NCBI RefSeq assembly: GCF_013002705.1
Contig: NZ_JABEND010000005.1
Span: 186,001-250,000 of the forward strand
Source of the DNA: Nakamurella aerolata
GTDB taxonomy: Bacteria > Actinomycetota > Actinomycetes > Mycobacteriales > Nakamurellaceae
DNA length: 64,000 nucleotides
Reading direction: 5' to 3'
The notes under the pieces were generated by a model that did not search any database, was not told where the DNA came from, and saw nothing but the letters and a program-made list of their open reading frames with translations. Below, in pieces: positions 46,425-58,807 of this stretch. The position numbers and the translations under genes are program-made. Positions within the stretch are counted from its first letter, which is position 1. Every line of letters starts with the position of its first letter.

Positions 46425-48301
46425 CCGGTCCGCTGACGCCGGCTGTGGTCGCCACCGCCGGGCATGTCGATCACGGCAAGAGCAGCCTGGTCAGGGCGCT
46501 CACCGGGATCGAGCCGGACCGCTTGGCCGAGGAGCACCGCCGCGGGCTCACCATCGACCTGGGTTTCGCCTGGACGGCGTTGCCGTCCGGCCGCTCGGTG
46601 GCGTTTGTCGATGTTCCTGGGCACCAACGCTTCATCGGCAACATGCTGGCCGGGCTCGGCCCCGCGCCGGTGGTGCTGTTCGTGGTGGCCGCCGACGAGG
46701 GCTGGCAGGCCCAGTCCACCGATCACCTGGACGCGGTGCGGGCGTTGGGCATCGCCGACGGGCTGCTGGTGATCAGCAAGGTGGATCGGGTGGACGACGG
46801 TGGCGCCGCGGCGCTGGCCCAGGCCCGCGGCGAGCTGGCCGGCTCACCGCTCGCCGACGTCGAGGCGGTCGCCGTCTCCGCCGTCACCGGAGCCGGTCTC
46901 GACGAGCTGCTGCGCGAGCTCGACACCGTGCTGGCCGGCACGAAGGCGCCACCACCCGACGCCCGCGTCCGACTGTGGGTGGACCGGGCATTCTCGTTGC
47001 GCGGGACCGGAACCGTCGTCACCGGAACACTGACGGACGGCACCGTGCGGACCGACGATCAGCTGTGGTTGTCCGGCGCGGGCGGCCGGCCACAGCGGGT
47101 CACCGTCCGTTCCCTGCAGAGCGGGCAACAGCGGTTCGCCGAGCTCACCGGCGTCCGCCGTGCCGCGGTCAACCTCCGCGGGACATCGGCCGACCACGTC
47201 ACCAGGGGCGACGCGCTGGTCACCCCCGGCGCCTGGCCCAGTACCGGGCAGCTTGACGTCCGGCGCTCCAGCGGACCGCAGCTCACCGACTTGCCCGAAC
47301 AACTCGTCGTGCATGTCGGCACCGCCGCGGTACCCGCCAGAATGCGCCCGTTCGACGACCAGCACGCCAGGGTGCGATTGGACCGCAGCCTGCCACTGGT
47401 GGTGAGCGACCGGGTCGTGCTGCGCGATCCGGGCACCCGGCGCATTGCCGGCGCGGTGGTACTGGACGCCGATCCCCCGGCGCTGCACCGCCGCGGCGCC
47501 GGGCAGCGGCGCTCGATCGCCCTGTCCGGCATGCCGATCGGCGGTGATGTCGGCACCGAGGTGGCACGGCGGGGCGCGGTACCGGTGGCCGCCCTGCGGC
47601 GGCTGGGCATCCACCTGCCACAGCGCCCCGACGGGGTGCCGTTGCCCGACGGGGTGCTGCAGCGCAATGGCTGGCTGCTGCACGTTGACGCCCACGCCGG
47701 CTGGCAACGGCGGCTGCGCACCGCGGTAACCGGGTTGATCGAGCGAGACCCGTTGTCGCCAGGGCTTTCTCGGGCTGCGGCCCGCCGCGTGCTGGCGGAG
47801 CCGTCAGCACCGTCCGGTCCCCCGATCGCCGCGCTGCCTGCGGATTTCCCCGATGTCCTGCTTGACCAGTTGGCCACCGACGCAGGCTTGAGCAGCTCGG
47901 ACGGGCGGTTTCGTCTGCCCGGCACCGACGCCCTGCCGCCGGAGGTCGACGCCGCGGTAGCGGTTCTGCGGCAACGACTCTCGACCACACCGTTCGCCGC
48001 GCCGGACGCCGACGAGCTGGCCGGCCTCGGCTTGGGCAGCCGCGAGCTGGCCGTCGCCGAACGGCTGGGACGTGTGCTGCGGTTGCCCGATCCGAGCGGC
48101 GGGGTGGTGGTGTTGCTGCCGACGGCGCCGGCGCTGGCGATGCGGGAGCTTGCTGGCCTTCCGCAGCCGTTCACCGCCGCGCAGGCCCGCACCGCCCTGC
48201 ACACCAGCCGTCGGGTGACCATCCCGCTGTTGGAGCACCTGGACCAGCGCGGGTGGACCAGGCGGGTGACCGACAACCTCCGCGAGGTGCGTGCCCGGTG
48301 A
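46421..48301 (+). CDS. selB: Selenocysteine-specific elongation factor
   Basis: Delivers Sec-tRNA to UGA codons followed by SECIS. The EF-Tu-like N-terminus has GTP-binding motifs AGHVDHGKSSLVRALTG, DVPGHQRFIGNM and ISKVD. Domain 2 shows LWVDRAFSLRGTGTVVTGTL. The C-terminal half has winged-helix repeats (VLRLPDPSGGVVVLLP, ARTALHTSRRVTIPLLEHLDQRGWTRR) that bind the SECIS RNA. The GTG overlaps the selA stop (GTGA). An upstream extension lies in selA and is rejected. Confidence 0.96.
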   Translation: MTGPLTPAVVATAGHVDHGKSSLVRALTGIEPDRLAEEHRRGLTIDLGFAWTALPSGRSVAFVDVPGHQRFIGNMLAGLGPAPVVLFVVAADEGWQAQSTDHLDAVRALGIADGLLVISKVDRVDDGGAAALAQARGELAGSPLADVEAVAVSAVTGAGLDELLRELDTVLAGTKAPPPDARVRLWVDRAFSLRGTGTVVTGTLTDGTVRTDDQLWLSGAGGRPQRVTVRSLQSGQQRFAELTGVRRAAVNLRGTSADHVTRGDALVTPGAWPSTGQLDVRRSSGPQLTDLPEQLVVHVGTAAVPARMRPFDDQHARVRLDRSLPLVVSDRVVLRDPGTRRIAGAVVLDADPPALHRRGAGQRRSIALSGMPIGGDVGTEVARRGAVPVAALRRLGIHLPQRPDGVPLPDGVLQRNGWLLHVDAHAGWQRRLRTAVTGLIERDPLSPGLSRAAARRVLAEPSAPSGPPIAALPADFPDVLLDQLATDAGLSSSDGRFRLPGTDALPPEVDAAVAVLRQRLSTTPFAAPDADELAGLGLGSRELAVAERLGRVLRLPDPSGGVVVLLPTAPALAMRELAGLPQPFTAAQARTALHTSRRVTIPLLEHLDQRGWTRRVTDNLREVRAR

Positions 48302-48483
48302 TCCGGCGACCGCTGCTGTGCGGCGGGTTTGGCGGCGGCGGACGGGACTGTGGCGGACGGGGCGGCCGGGCTGCGGGGCTGCTGTTGCGACCACCAGAGC
48401 AAACTGTCATGGTGAACAGGAATCGATTCCGGCAGTTCCCCGGCTGCCGCCGCCGCTGGGCGCACGAGTAGCGTCGAGGTTGC

Positions 48484-48538
48484 GGTAACGGGCCGCCGGA
48501 TCGTCCGGCGGAGCTGCTCGTGGAGCAAATCCGTTACC
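48484..48538 (+). ncRNA. Candidate three-way-junction RNA upstream of dnaK
   Basis: A perfect eight-pair outer stem (GGTAACGG 48484-48491 with CCGTTACC 48531-48538) encloses two perfect hairpins: CCGCCGGA-TCG-TCCGGCGG (48493-48511) and TGCTC-GTG-GAGCA (48515-48527). A weaker hairpin follows at about 48567-48589. The element lies between selB and dnaK, about 175 bases before the dnaK ATG. It may be a terminator of the sel operon, a heat-shock leader, or a mobile palindrome. The remaining bases of this 410-base gap hold no gene that I can support. Confidence 0.5.
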
Positions 48539-48712
48539 TGGCAACAGCTTTGCGATTGCAGTGCAGCAGGCCACCTGGTGGTTGCCTGTGTGAGGTGTGG
48601 TTGAGGTGCGGAGTCGCATCCGGGTCCAGCAATGGCACCCGCAGCCCGCGAGGAAGCGCCTCGGCCCGTAGACACCCGGTGAACAACCGGCTCAACGGAG
48701 GAAGGCGACGCG

Positions 48713-50621
<1,909 letters not shown>

Positions 50622-50644
<23 letters not shown>

Positions 50645-51281
50645 CGCCGGCGGCGGTCAGCAGTCCGATCCCGGCAACGGCACCCAGGGCGCACCCAGCG
50701 CCCAGGGCGCCGCTGCCGACGGATCGGCTGCGTCCGCCGGACCGCAGAATCCCCAACCCACCGGCCGGCCGGGCACCGACGCTGCCGGCGCGGCCCAGCC
50801 GAATGGCGCGGCCCAGCCCGCGGCGGACCAGTCCGCCGAGATCGCCAAGCTGCGCACCGAGCTGGCCCAGACCAAAGATCGCTACCACCGGGCGCTGGCG
50901 GACCTGGACAACTACCGCAAGCGCACCCAGGGCGACGGCGACCGGCGCGCGGCGGCGGCCCGCGACGATCTGCTGCGGCAATGGCTGGACGCGCTGGACA
51001 GCGTGGAACGGGCATTGACCATGGAGCCCAACGATCCCGGGCTGACCGCCGTGCTTGCCCAGATGGACACCATCCTGGCTCGCAACGGGGTGCAGCGACT
51101 GCCGGGTGCCGGCCAGCCGTTCAACCCCGAGTACCACGAGGCGATCGCGGTGCAGCCGTCGGCGGAGGTGCCGGACCAGACCGTGCTGAACGTGGCCAGG
51201 TCCGGCTTCGCCGCCGACGACGGCAAAGTGCTGCGCACCGCGCAGGTTGTGGTGTCCAAGCGTCCGGCGGACGGGTCCTGA
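50622..51281 (+). CDS. grpE: Nucleotide exchange factor GrpE
   Basis: Releases ADP from DnaK. The Gln/Ala/Pro-rich N-terminus is followed by a long helix ([35 protein letters not shown]) and the beta domain with [22 protein letters not shown] and [27 protein letters not shown]. The ATG at 50622 overlaps the dnaK end by 23 bases; no later start keeps the low-complexity region, so the exact start is uncertain. The stop shares a base with the next ATG. Confidence 0.93.
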
Positions 51282-52318
51282 TGGCAGTCGGTTACCGCGA
51301 CTACTACGACATCCTCGGTGTCCCAAGGGATGCCAGCGCCGACGACATCCGCACCGCGTACCGCAAGCTGGCCCGCAAGAACCACCCCGACGTCAACAAG
51401 GATCCCGGCGCCGAAGACCGGTTCAAGGACATCTCCGAGGCGTACGAGGTGTTGCGCGACCCGGAGAAGCGTGAGCTGTACGACCGGCTCGGGCCGAACT
51501 GGCGGCAGGGGCAGGACGTCGCCGGTGCGCAGGGCTTCCGGGGCGGGCCTGGCGGTCAGGGCGGCACCTACTCCAGCCCGTACGGCGACGTGCAGTTCGA
51601 CTTCGGCGGCGGCGGACCTGGCGGCGGCGCCGATTTCAGTGATTTCTTCGAGAGCCTGTTCGGTGGTGGCGGCGGCGGTCCGCGCGGCTTCGGCGGCGGG
51701 TTCGGCGGCGGCGCTGGTTACGCCAACCGGCCGCGGCGCGGCGCCGATCACGAGGCCGAGCTGGACGTCACGCTGCCGGAGGCGGCGGCCGGCGGCAAGC
51801 GCCGGTTCACCCTGTCGGACGGCAAGAGCTACAACGTCACCATCCCCAAGGGCGTCCGCGACGGGCAGCGCATCCGGCTGGCCGGCGAGGGCGGCCCAGG
51901 CATGGACGGCGGCCCGGCCGGCGACCTGTTCCTTCGGGTGCATCTGTTGCCGCACAAGGACTTCCACCTCGACGGCAAAAACCTGCGGGTGGACGTGCCG
52001 ATCAGCCCGTCGCAGGCCGCGCTCGGCGCCCAGGTGACGGTGCCGACGCTGACCGGTTCGGCCAAGGTCCGGGTGCCGGCCGGCTCGTCCAGCGGACGTC
52101 AACTGCGATTGCGCGGAGAGGGCATGCCCACCACCAAAGGTGCCGCCGGCGACCTGCTGGCCCGGCTGCAGATCGTGGTGCCCAAGCACCTCAGCGACCG
52201 CGAACGCGAACTGTACGAACAACTCGCGGCGGCGTCCGGCGAGACCTCAGGGACCGGCGCCAGCGGTTCTGGTTCTGGTTCTGGGACAACGGGTTCGACC
52301 GGGACGGGAGGTCAGTGA
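51281..52318 (+). CDS. Class B J-domain co-chaperone (CbpA/DnaJ-like, no zinc domain)
   Basis: Stimulates DnaK ATPase and delivers substrates. The J domain begins [26 protein letters not shown] with HPD at residues 35-37. It is followed by a Gly/Phe-rich region ([23 protein letters not shown]) and two C-terminal beta domains ([42 protein letters not shown]). The protein has no cysteine at all, so the DnaJ zinc fingers are absent. That makes it a CbpA-like class B J-protein, agreeing with the CbpM-like gene that follows. Confidence 0.92.
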   Translation: MAVGYRDYYDILGVPRDASADDIRTAYRKLARKNHPDVNKDPGAEDRFKDISEAYEVLRDPEKRELYDRLGPNWRQGQDVAGAQGFRGGPGGQGGTYSSPYGDVQFDFGGGGPGGGADFSDFFESLFGGGGGGPRGFGGGFGGGAGYANRPRRGADHEAELDVTLPEAAAGGKRRFTLSDGKSYNVTIPKGVRDGQRIRLAGEGGPGMDGGPAGDLFLRVHLLPHKDFHLDGKNLRVDVPISPSQAALGAQVTVPTLTGSAKVRVPAGSSSGRQLRLRGEGMPTTKGAAGDLLARLQIVVPKHLSDRERELYEQLAAASGETSGTGASGSGSGSGTTGSTGTGGQ

Positions 52319-52836
52319 TGAGCCAGCCACCGCGTGTGCAACGGCACTACCGCCTGTCGATCCGTGATCTCAGCCCCGAGGGCCGGCCGCTGGTCACCAT
52401 CGAGATGCTGGCAGTTGAGTCCGGCCTGCACCCCGAGTTGGTGCAGCGGCTGATTGCGCTCGGCGCCCTTGAACCCGTAGGCGGCACCAGCTCTCAGCCC
52501 CGCTACCCGCGGGACGCCGCCGCGATCCTTGCCCGGATTGTGCGGCTGCGCGGCGACCTCGGCCTCAACTACGCAGGGGCCCTGCTGGCCAACGAGTTGC
52601 TCTCGCGCATTCAGCTGCTGGAACGCCAGCTCCGGCTGCAGCCGCCCGACACCGATGCGCCCGACACCGAAGCGGAGGCCGGCGAGATCACCGACTCCGA
52701 CGCCGACGCCCACCAGGGCGCTGCCCAACAAGATGCAGCCCAACAAGATTCAGCCCAACAAGATTCAGCCCAACAAGATTCAGCCCAACAAGAATCAGCC
52801 AAGCAAGGTTCTGCTCAGCCCGATCCTGAGAGGTGA
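52318..52836 (+). CDS. CbpM-like chaperone modulator (MerR-type)
   Basis: In E. coli CbpM binds the J domain of CbpA and inhibits it. This protein reads [43 protein letters not shown], then [44 protein letters not shown], a short MerR-like helix-turn-helix plus helical part. HspR, usual in actinobacterial dnaK operons, has a different HTH, so I prefer CbpM. An HspR-like repressor role cannot be excluded. The last ~35 residues are repeats of AQQDS encoded by a 15-base repeat (52728-52802). Confidence 0.7.
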   Translation: MSQPPRVQRHYRLSIRDLSPEGRPLVTIEMLAVESGLHPELVQRLIALGALEPVGGTSSQPRYPRDAAAILARIVRLRGDLGLNYAGALLANELLSRIQLLERQLRLQPPDTDAPDTEAEAGEITDSDADAHQGAAQQDAAQQDSAQQDSAQQDSAQQESAKQGSAQPDPER

Positions 52837-52844
52837 CGAGTCCG

Positions 52845-55556
<2,712 letters not shown>

Positions 55557-55563
55557 CGCTCCA

Positions 55564-55713
55564 GTGGTCCACATCCGCTGGCAGCAGGTGGCCGACCCCG
55601 AGGCGTACGTGCGCGCCGTACTGCGGAATGAGGCGCCCGACATCCCTGCGTCCAAGCTCGCCGGCCGGTGGCGACAGACCGAAATCGCCGACACCGCACT
55701 GGAAGTCGACTAG
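55564..55713 (+). CDS. Small hypothetical protein
   Basis: A 49-residue ORF from a GTG, reading VHIRWQQVADPEAYVRAVLRNEAPDIPASKLAGRW. It looks coding but belongs to no family I recognise. It starts a few bases after clpB and ends three bases before the next ORF, so the two may form an operon. Confidence 0.4.
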   Translation: MVHIRWQQVADPEAYVRAVLRNEAPDIPASKLAGRWRQTEIADTALEVD

Positions 55714-55716
55714 CGA

Positions 55717-55959
55717 ATGATCGCCGAACACGACGCGAATCCGGTCCATCAGGCGCGCCGGGACACCTTCGTCGCACTCATCCTCGACGGCGGACCGATT
55801 CCACCGTTGATCGCGCTCGGGACCCGCCACTACCTCGTCGACGGATACGCCAGGCTCCGAGCCGCCCGCCGGTTGGGAGTGCCAACCGTCGATGTCATCG
55901 TGCAGCTCACCCACCCGGCGAGCACAACCGTTTCCGCACAGCACACCCGTTCCAGCTGA
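55717..55959 (+). CDS. Small protein resembling a ParB/sulfiredoxin-type N-domain fragment
   Basis: The 80-residue product contains GGPIPPLIALGTRHYLVDGYARLRAARRLGVPTVDVIV, which resembles the ParB-like nuclease fold (substrate loop then VDGYxRLxAAxxLG). The rest of a ParB is missing. The C-terminal ~14 residues are encoded by one arm of an inverted-repeat element, suggesting that the element replaced the original end. Function unknown. Confidence 0.5.
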   Translation: MIAEHDANPVHQARRDTFVALILDGGPIPPLIALGTRHYLVDGYARLRAARRLGVPTVDVIVQLTHPASTTVSAQHTRSS

Positions 55960-55996
55960 CCGAAACGGTTGTGACGTACCAATAGGTGTGTGCTCG
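55919..55996. repeat. Nested inverted-repeat element
   Basis: CACAACCGTTTC (55923-55934) and GAAACGGTTGTG (55962-55973) form a perfect 12-base stem. Outside them CGAGCACA (55919-55926) pairs with TGTGCTCG (55989-55996). The left-hand words, read on the minus strand, resemble an arm of the repeat at 31960-32032 (GGGTGTGC...TGTGC). Confidence 0.65.
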
Positions 55997-56031
55997 CGAC
56001 GGCCGTCGTGACCACCGGCGTCCCGTGACAC

Positions 56032-56469
56032 TCAGCTCAGGGTGCGCACCAGCGCTTGGTCACCGGCGTCGAGTATCTGGCTGATCCTCGCGTCGAAGGT
56101 GACCAGCCGTGCCGAGTGCCGGGCAGCGAGATTGACCAGATGCAAATCCGGCACCTGCCGATACCCGCGCAGCCCGACAAGGTCGATACGCGGGTCGGCA
56201 AGTGACGAGTCGTCGGGCAGGAAGATGGCGCGTGGGTGCTCCCGGAGCGACCGCAGCGACGCCAGCGCAGCTGCTGGGTTCGCTGCCGGCACCACGGCTG
56301 GGTTGAGAGCCACGCGCACCAGGCCGGATTCCGTCAGCGGCGTCGTCGCAAAACTGCTGACCTCGACACACCAGTGCTGCGCCGCCCGGTGGTGCACATG
56401 GTCCGGGTGCAAGGGTGCCACCAGCACATTGACGTCTGGCAACTCCGTCTCAGTCGTCGAGAGCGGCAT
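56032..56469 (-). CDS. vapC: PIN-domain toxin, VapC type (second pair)
   Basis: Predicted RNase toxin. The PIN domain begins ELPDVNVLVAPLHPDHVHHRAAQHW (DVNVL with the first Asp), continues FATTPLTESGLVRVALNPAV, and ends DLHLVNLAARHSARLVTFDARI with the C-terminal acidic residues. It overlaps the antitoxin gene by 20 bases. Different subfamily from the VapC at 1645. Confidence 0.85.
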   Translation of the reverse strand: MPLSTTETELPDVNVLVAPLHPDHVHHRAAQHWCVEVSSFATTPLTESGLVRVALNPAVVPAANPAAALASLRSLREHPRAIFLPDDSSLADPRIDLVGLRGYRQVPDLHLVNLAARHSARLVTFDARISQILDAGDQALVRTLS

Positions 56470-56680
56470 CCATCACCATCTCGTCGGTGACGACGCGGCC
56501 TGAGACAGACGGCAACAGGACCAACCCGTGCGTCGACGCGGCCGATGGCGAGGCGAGACTACTAAGCCCCGCCAGAGCCATGGCCGACACCGCCTCGCCA
56601 AGACTGACGTGCGTGCCGGCGTGCACGCTGGCACGAGCCGCGGCGAGCACGCGCGGGTCGATATCCAGTGTTGTCCGCAT
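56450..56680 (-). CDS. vapB: VapB-type antitoxin (second pair)
   Basis: The 76-residue protein starts MRTTLDIDPRVLAAARASVHAGTHVSLGEAVSAMALAGL, typical of the short ribbon-helix-helix VapB family. It ends with an acidic toxin-binding tail (TDEMVMDAALDD). It is upstream of and overlapping vapC on the same strand. Confidence 0.83.
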   Translation of the reverse strand: MRTTLDIDPRVLAAARASVHAGTHVSLGEAVSAMALAGLSSLASPSAASTHGLVLLPSVSGRVVTDEMVMDAALDD

Positions 56681-56776
56681 GCTTTCCAGCCTACGGCGTC
56701 ACGCATCACCTACCGCCGACACCGCTCGCGGCACGAATCCCGGCGGTGCCGTTGCGACAACCTACGCGGCCACCGC

Positions 56777-57160
56777 TCAGTCGCGGCTGCCCCGCAGCAC
56801 GTCCAGCAGCACCTGAGCCTCGCTGATGGCTGGGTCTTTGGTGGCGGTGATCAGGGTGAGTGGCCCGCCGGAGGCCCACGCCCGCAACTGTGTCAACGCC
56901 TCGGCGCGCTCGGAGTCACCGGTCAGCTCGGCGCGGTACCGCTGGGCGAACTCGTCGAACTTGGCCGGATCGTGCCCGTACCACTCGCGCAATTCGGTGG
57001 ACGGGGCAATCTGCTTGAGCCAGTCGCTCAGGTCGGCGCGCTGCTTGCTGACCCCACGCGGCCACAGCCGATCGACCAGCACCCTGCGGCCGTCACTGGG
57101 TTCGGCTTCGGCATAGGCACGCTTGATCTTGACGTCAAATCCGTTGGGCTGCGCTGTCAT
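56777..57160 (-). CDS. DUF488-family protein
   Basis: Conserved small protein of unknown function. It reads FDVKIKRAYAEAEPSDGRRVLVDRLWPRGVSKQRADLSDWLKQIAPSTELREWYGHDPAKFDEFAQRY, the classic DUF488 core (VDRLWPRGxxK), and ends with PLTLITATKDPAISEAQVLLDVL. Length 127 residues, normal for the family. Confidence 0.92.
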   Translation of the reverse strand: MTAQPNGFDVKIKRAYAEAEPSDGRRVLVDRLWPRGVSKQRADLSDWLKQIAPSTELREWYGHDPAKFDEFAQRYRAELTGDSERAEALTQLRAWASGGPLTLITATKDPAISEAQVLLDVLRGSRD

Positions 57161-57184
57161 TGCCTCATTCTCACGCTCTGAACG

Positions 57185-58346
57185 TCAGGTGGCGATCGGA
57201 ACCGGATCATCACCACCACCGCTGCGGCGCGGCGCTCGTCCCGTCACCAGCGTCAAGAGCAGCCCGCAGGTCGTCAGACCGGCCGCGACCAGAAAGATGG
57301 GTCGAGGGCCCGCGGCCGAGTCGGCGATCAGCCCACCGACCAGCCCGGCAAAGGCCGCGGCCAGTTGATAGCCGGACGCGTTCACCGCCATCGCCAGGGC
57401 TGGGGCACCCGCAGCGGCCGCCATCACCCGCGCCTGCATGCCCGGGATGATCGCAAAGCCGAGGAATCCCACCACCAACACCACCAGCACCGTCAAGGTG
57501 GCGGACGTGGCGACGAACCAACTGGCGGCCAGCGCGACAGCCAACAGCCCCAGCAGGAATGGCTGAAACAGCCGCGGGCTTCGGTCGTACAGCGCGCCAC
57601 CAGCCAGGTTCCCGATCGTGGACGAGTAGCAGCATCGGCAGCCTGCTGCCAGGGTGCCCCGCCACGTCAGTGAGCAAGGGTGCCAGGTAGCTGAACACCA
57701 TCAGCACCCCCACGTTGCCGACCGCGGTGACGGACAGCGCCAGCAGCACCGGACGGCGCCGCAACACCCGCAGTTCGGCCAGCGCGGTGGGCCGGCGTTC
57801 GCCGCGCGAGGACGGCAGCAGCAACCACACCAGCACCAGCCCGAGCAGGCAGGCCAGTGTGATCGCGGCGAAGGTGGCGCGCCAGCCCCAACTGCCGCCT
57901 ATCACCGTGCCAATAGGAGCTCCTAAGACCATCGCAAGGTTCATCCCGAACGCCAGCCAGGCGACCATGGTCGCGGACCGCTCCGGCGGCGCCGAGCTCA
58001 CCGCGACCACAATGGCCTGCGCAAAGAACGTCGAGGTGACCAGCGCGGCAAGCACCCGCGCCGCCAACAACACAGCAAAACTCGGGGCCACCGCAGAGAT
58101 CGCGTTCCCGAGTACGGCAACGGCCAGCAGGCTAACCATCAGCCGCTTCCGGTCGACCCCAGCTGTTACCGCCGTGAGCACCGGGCCACCGATGATCATG
58201 CCGACGGCGTAGGCGGTGACCAGCAGCCCCGCAGTCCCGACGCTGACCTGCAGATCGCCGGCGACCTCCGGCAAGATCCCGGCCACCACGAACTCACCGG
58301 TGGTGATGCTGAAGACGCAGAACATGAGGACGACGAGCGGCACCAT
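57185..58346 (-). pseudogene. MFS transporter (drug:H+ antiporter-1 type), frameshifted
   Basis: The 5' part encodes helices typical of a DHA1 MFS protein: TTGEFVVAGILPEVAGDLQVSVGTAGLLVTAYA and GGSWGWRATFAAITL, up to VFSYLAPLLTDVAGHPGSRLPMLLLV. Then the frame becomes nonsense, while the family sequence continues in another frame as STIGNLAGGALYDRSPRLFQPFLLG through RVMAAAAGAPALAMAVNASGYQ. The break is near 57610-57630 and a short segment between the two halves seems missing. Real decay or a sequencing error are both possible. Divergent from a MerR gene. Confidence 0.75.
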
Positions 58347-58361
58347 GTCCCGGACGCTAAA

Positions 58362-58381
58362 GTCTCACGTCAATGTCAGAG
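58362..58381. promoter_or_regulatory. Candidate MerR operator
   Basis: The 20-base stretch GTCTCACGTCAATGTCAGAG is imperfectly palindromic. It lies between the MFS gene and the MerR gene, overlapping a TTGACT/TAGCGT-like promoter on the minus strand, as expected for a MerR site in a divergent pair. Confidence 0.35.
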
Positions 58382-58420
58382 TCAAGGCCAGTCGGACTCC
58401 CGCCGGACGAAGCCGCCGCC

Positions 58421-58768
58421 ATGAAGATCGGCAAGCTGGCGGCACGTAGCGGGGTAAGCGTGCGCGCGCTGCGCTACTACGAGGAGAGGGGCGTCCTGGT
58501 ACCTGACCGAACGCCCAGCGGCTACCGGGTTTTCACCCCAGCCGACGTTCGGAGGGTGGCGCACATTCAGACCTTGCTGGCCGCCGGCCTTCGGATGCAG
58601 CTCATCCGCGAGATCCTGACCTGCCTGTCGGGCGAGTCGCTGTTGCTGGACGAATGCCGCGAGCGGCTCGCGGCAGAACGCCGTCGGATCAGCGGCGACA
58701 TCGACCGGCTGATACGCACCCGATCGCTGCTGGACGACCTGCTGGCAGGTGGGCACTCAGGGACTTGA
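58421..58768 (+). CDS. MerR-family transcriptional regulator
   Basis: Begins MKIGKLAARSGVSVRALRYYEERGVLVPDRTPSGYRVF, the MerR winged helix-turn-helix. It continues with RVAHIQTLLAAGLRMQLIREIL and a dimerisation helix. No cysteine metal-site pattern is seen, so it is probably drug- or small-molecule-responsive. An ATG at 58373 in frame lies inside the candidate operator, so 58421 is preferred. Presumably controls the divergent (broken) MFS gene. Confidence 0.88.
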   Translation: MKIGKLAARSGVSVRALRYYEERGVLVPDRTPSGYRVFTPADVRRVAHIQTLLAAGLRMQLIREILTCLSGESLLLDECRERLAAERRRISGDIDRLIRTRSLLDDLLAGGHSGT

Positions 58769-58807
58769 TGCCGGACGGCTCCCTGCGCGCGTCAGTCGCC
58801 GGCTGGC

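Noticed and set aside
48595-48625. HspR HAIR site before dnaK
   Set aside because: Only a TTGAG half-site is present near 48601; the inverted ACTCAA partner is missing.
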